A DNA stretch of 64,000 nt. Source: Limnohabitans sp. 2KL-27 (GTDB lineage: Bacteria > Pseudomonadota > Gammaproteobacteria > Burkholderiales > Burkholderiaceae_C). Both the position numbers and the translations under genes were made by a program. The stretch covers positions 1,674,853 to 1,738,852 of the forward strand of contig NZ_CXOP01000002.1 in NCBI RefSeq assembly GCF_001269345.1, in the 5' to 3' direction. The notes under the pieces are model-generated. The model made no database searches, was not told the origin of the DNA, and saw nothing but the letters and a program-made list of their open reading frames with translations. Positions 63,754-64,000 of this stretch are shown here, piece by piece; position 1 is the first letter of the stretch, and each line of letters opens with the position of its first letter.

Positions 63754-64000
63754 TCAGGCGCGGCGCTGCGCGACAAAGCCTGACAAATAGGCCGACATCC
63801 AGACGGGTGACAGCGCCTTGTTGAGGACCTGAATACTGGCCGTGTGGCTGGCTAATTTGGACGGCGGCAGCAAATCTGCCTCCGCAGTCAGGATCAGCGT
63901 GTGGGCCACGGTGTGCCTGGAGCTCACAAATTTCTGCAAGATGTCCAAGGCTTTTTCTTGCTGTTTGCGCGACTCGGTCATTTGAACGACCAGCAGGTCG
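63754..64000 (-). CDS. Unidentified protein, C-terminal part (gene continues past the window)
   Basis: A reverse-strand frame open to the window edge, ending in SGFVAQRRA. The visible 82 residues run DLLVVQMTESRKQQEKALDI, then a Leu/Ala-rich segment. An ATG exists at 63981, but the frame stays open upstream of it, so this is probably the end of a longer gene. I do not recognise the family. It converges with the Ntn hydrolase, 30 bases away. Confidence 0.5.
   Translation of the reverse strand, partial: DLLVVQMTESRKQQEKALDILQKFVSSRHTVAHTLILTAEADLLPPSKLASHTASIQVLNKALSPVWMSAYLSGFVAQRRA

Overview
The window reads as chromosome from a GC-rich betaproteobacterium, most likely Burkholderiales, family Comamonadaceae (a Limnohabitans- or Rhodoferax-like freshwater genus is my best guess). 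The evidence is gene content and order: smc-zipA-ligA, dapC-dapE-prmB, smpB next to a divergent ratA-rnfH, guaB-guaA-paiB-tadA-ldcA, and rimP-nusA-infB-rbfA-truB-typA. Codon use is strongly GC-biased throughout, except in one AT-rich insert of about 2.9 kb. I recognised no phage, plasmid, IS element or CRISPR array.

Layout. 0-8 kb: rng; msbA (reverse); tolB-pal-cpoB; then a YeeE/YedE sulfur transporter coupled to tcdA. 8.1-11.1 kb: a tRNA-Lys(UUU) gene carrying a small AT-rich genomic island. The 3' part of the tRNA plus its terminator (92 bp) is duplicated exactly at the far end. The island holds a resolvase-type serine recombinase, a small SH3-like ORF without an ATG start, and a three-helix membrane protein with an OB-fold-like domain. 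11.1-17 kb: a small zinc-ribbon protein, an ABC-F ATPase, a REP-like double palindrome, and prmB-dapE-dapC on the reverse strand. 17-24.3 kb: smc-zipA-ligA-def. 24.4-29.2 kb, reverse: lptF-lptG-cbiX-cysB-aminotransferase, overlapping or tightly spaced. 29.2-32.7 kb: pepA-holC-small ORF, then an orphan LivK-type binding protein. 32.8-36.6 kb: tRNA-Ser(GGA), a large PLP-dependent amino acid decarboxylase, a long inverted repeat, and fabI (reverse). 36.6-42.2 kb: a yejABEF-type peptide importer. 42.2-50.7 kb: the translation/transcription operon rimP-nusA-infB-rbfA-truB followed by typA. 50.7-52.6 kb: a DMT exporter and an acyl-CoA hydrolase/hydratase. 52.6-58.2 kb: smpB, ratA-rnfH, a 23S rRNA methyltransferase-like gene, guaB and guaA. 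58.2-64 kb: a PaiB-like protein, a tadA gene fused in frame to a haloalkane-dehalogenase-like hydrolase, ldcA, a penicillin-acylase-family Ntn hydrolase, and the end of an unidentified reverse-strand gene.

Most of the window is housekeeping: envelope assembly (MsbA, Tol-Pal, LptFG, ZipA), lysine/peptidoglycan supply and recycling (DapC/DapE, LdcA), sulfur handling (YeeE, CysB, CbiX), ribosome biogenesis and purine synthesis. The items most worth a second look are the tRNA-Lys island, whose only visible recombinase is not of the usual tRNA-targeting class; the TadA-hydrolase fusion, which keeps the catalytic triad but appears to lack one halide-binding Trp; the hairpin in the rimP leader; and the 29-bp inverted repeat behind the decarboxylase. 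All calls come from reading the sequence and family knowledge; no searches were run.
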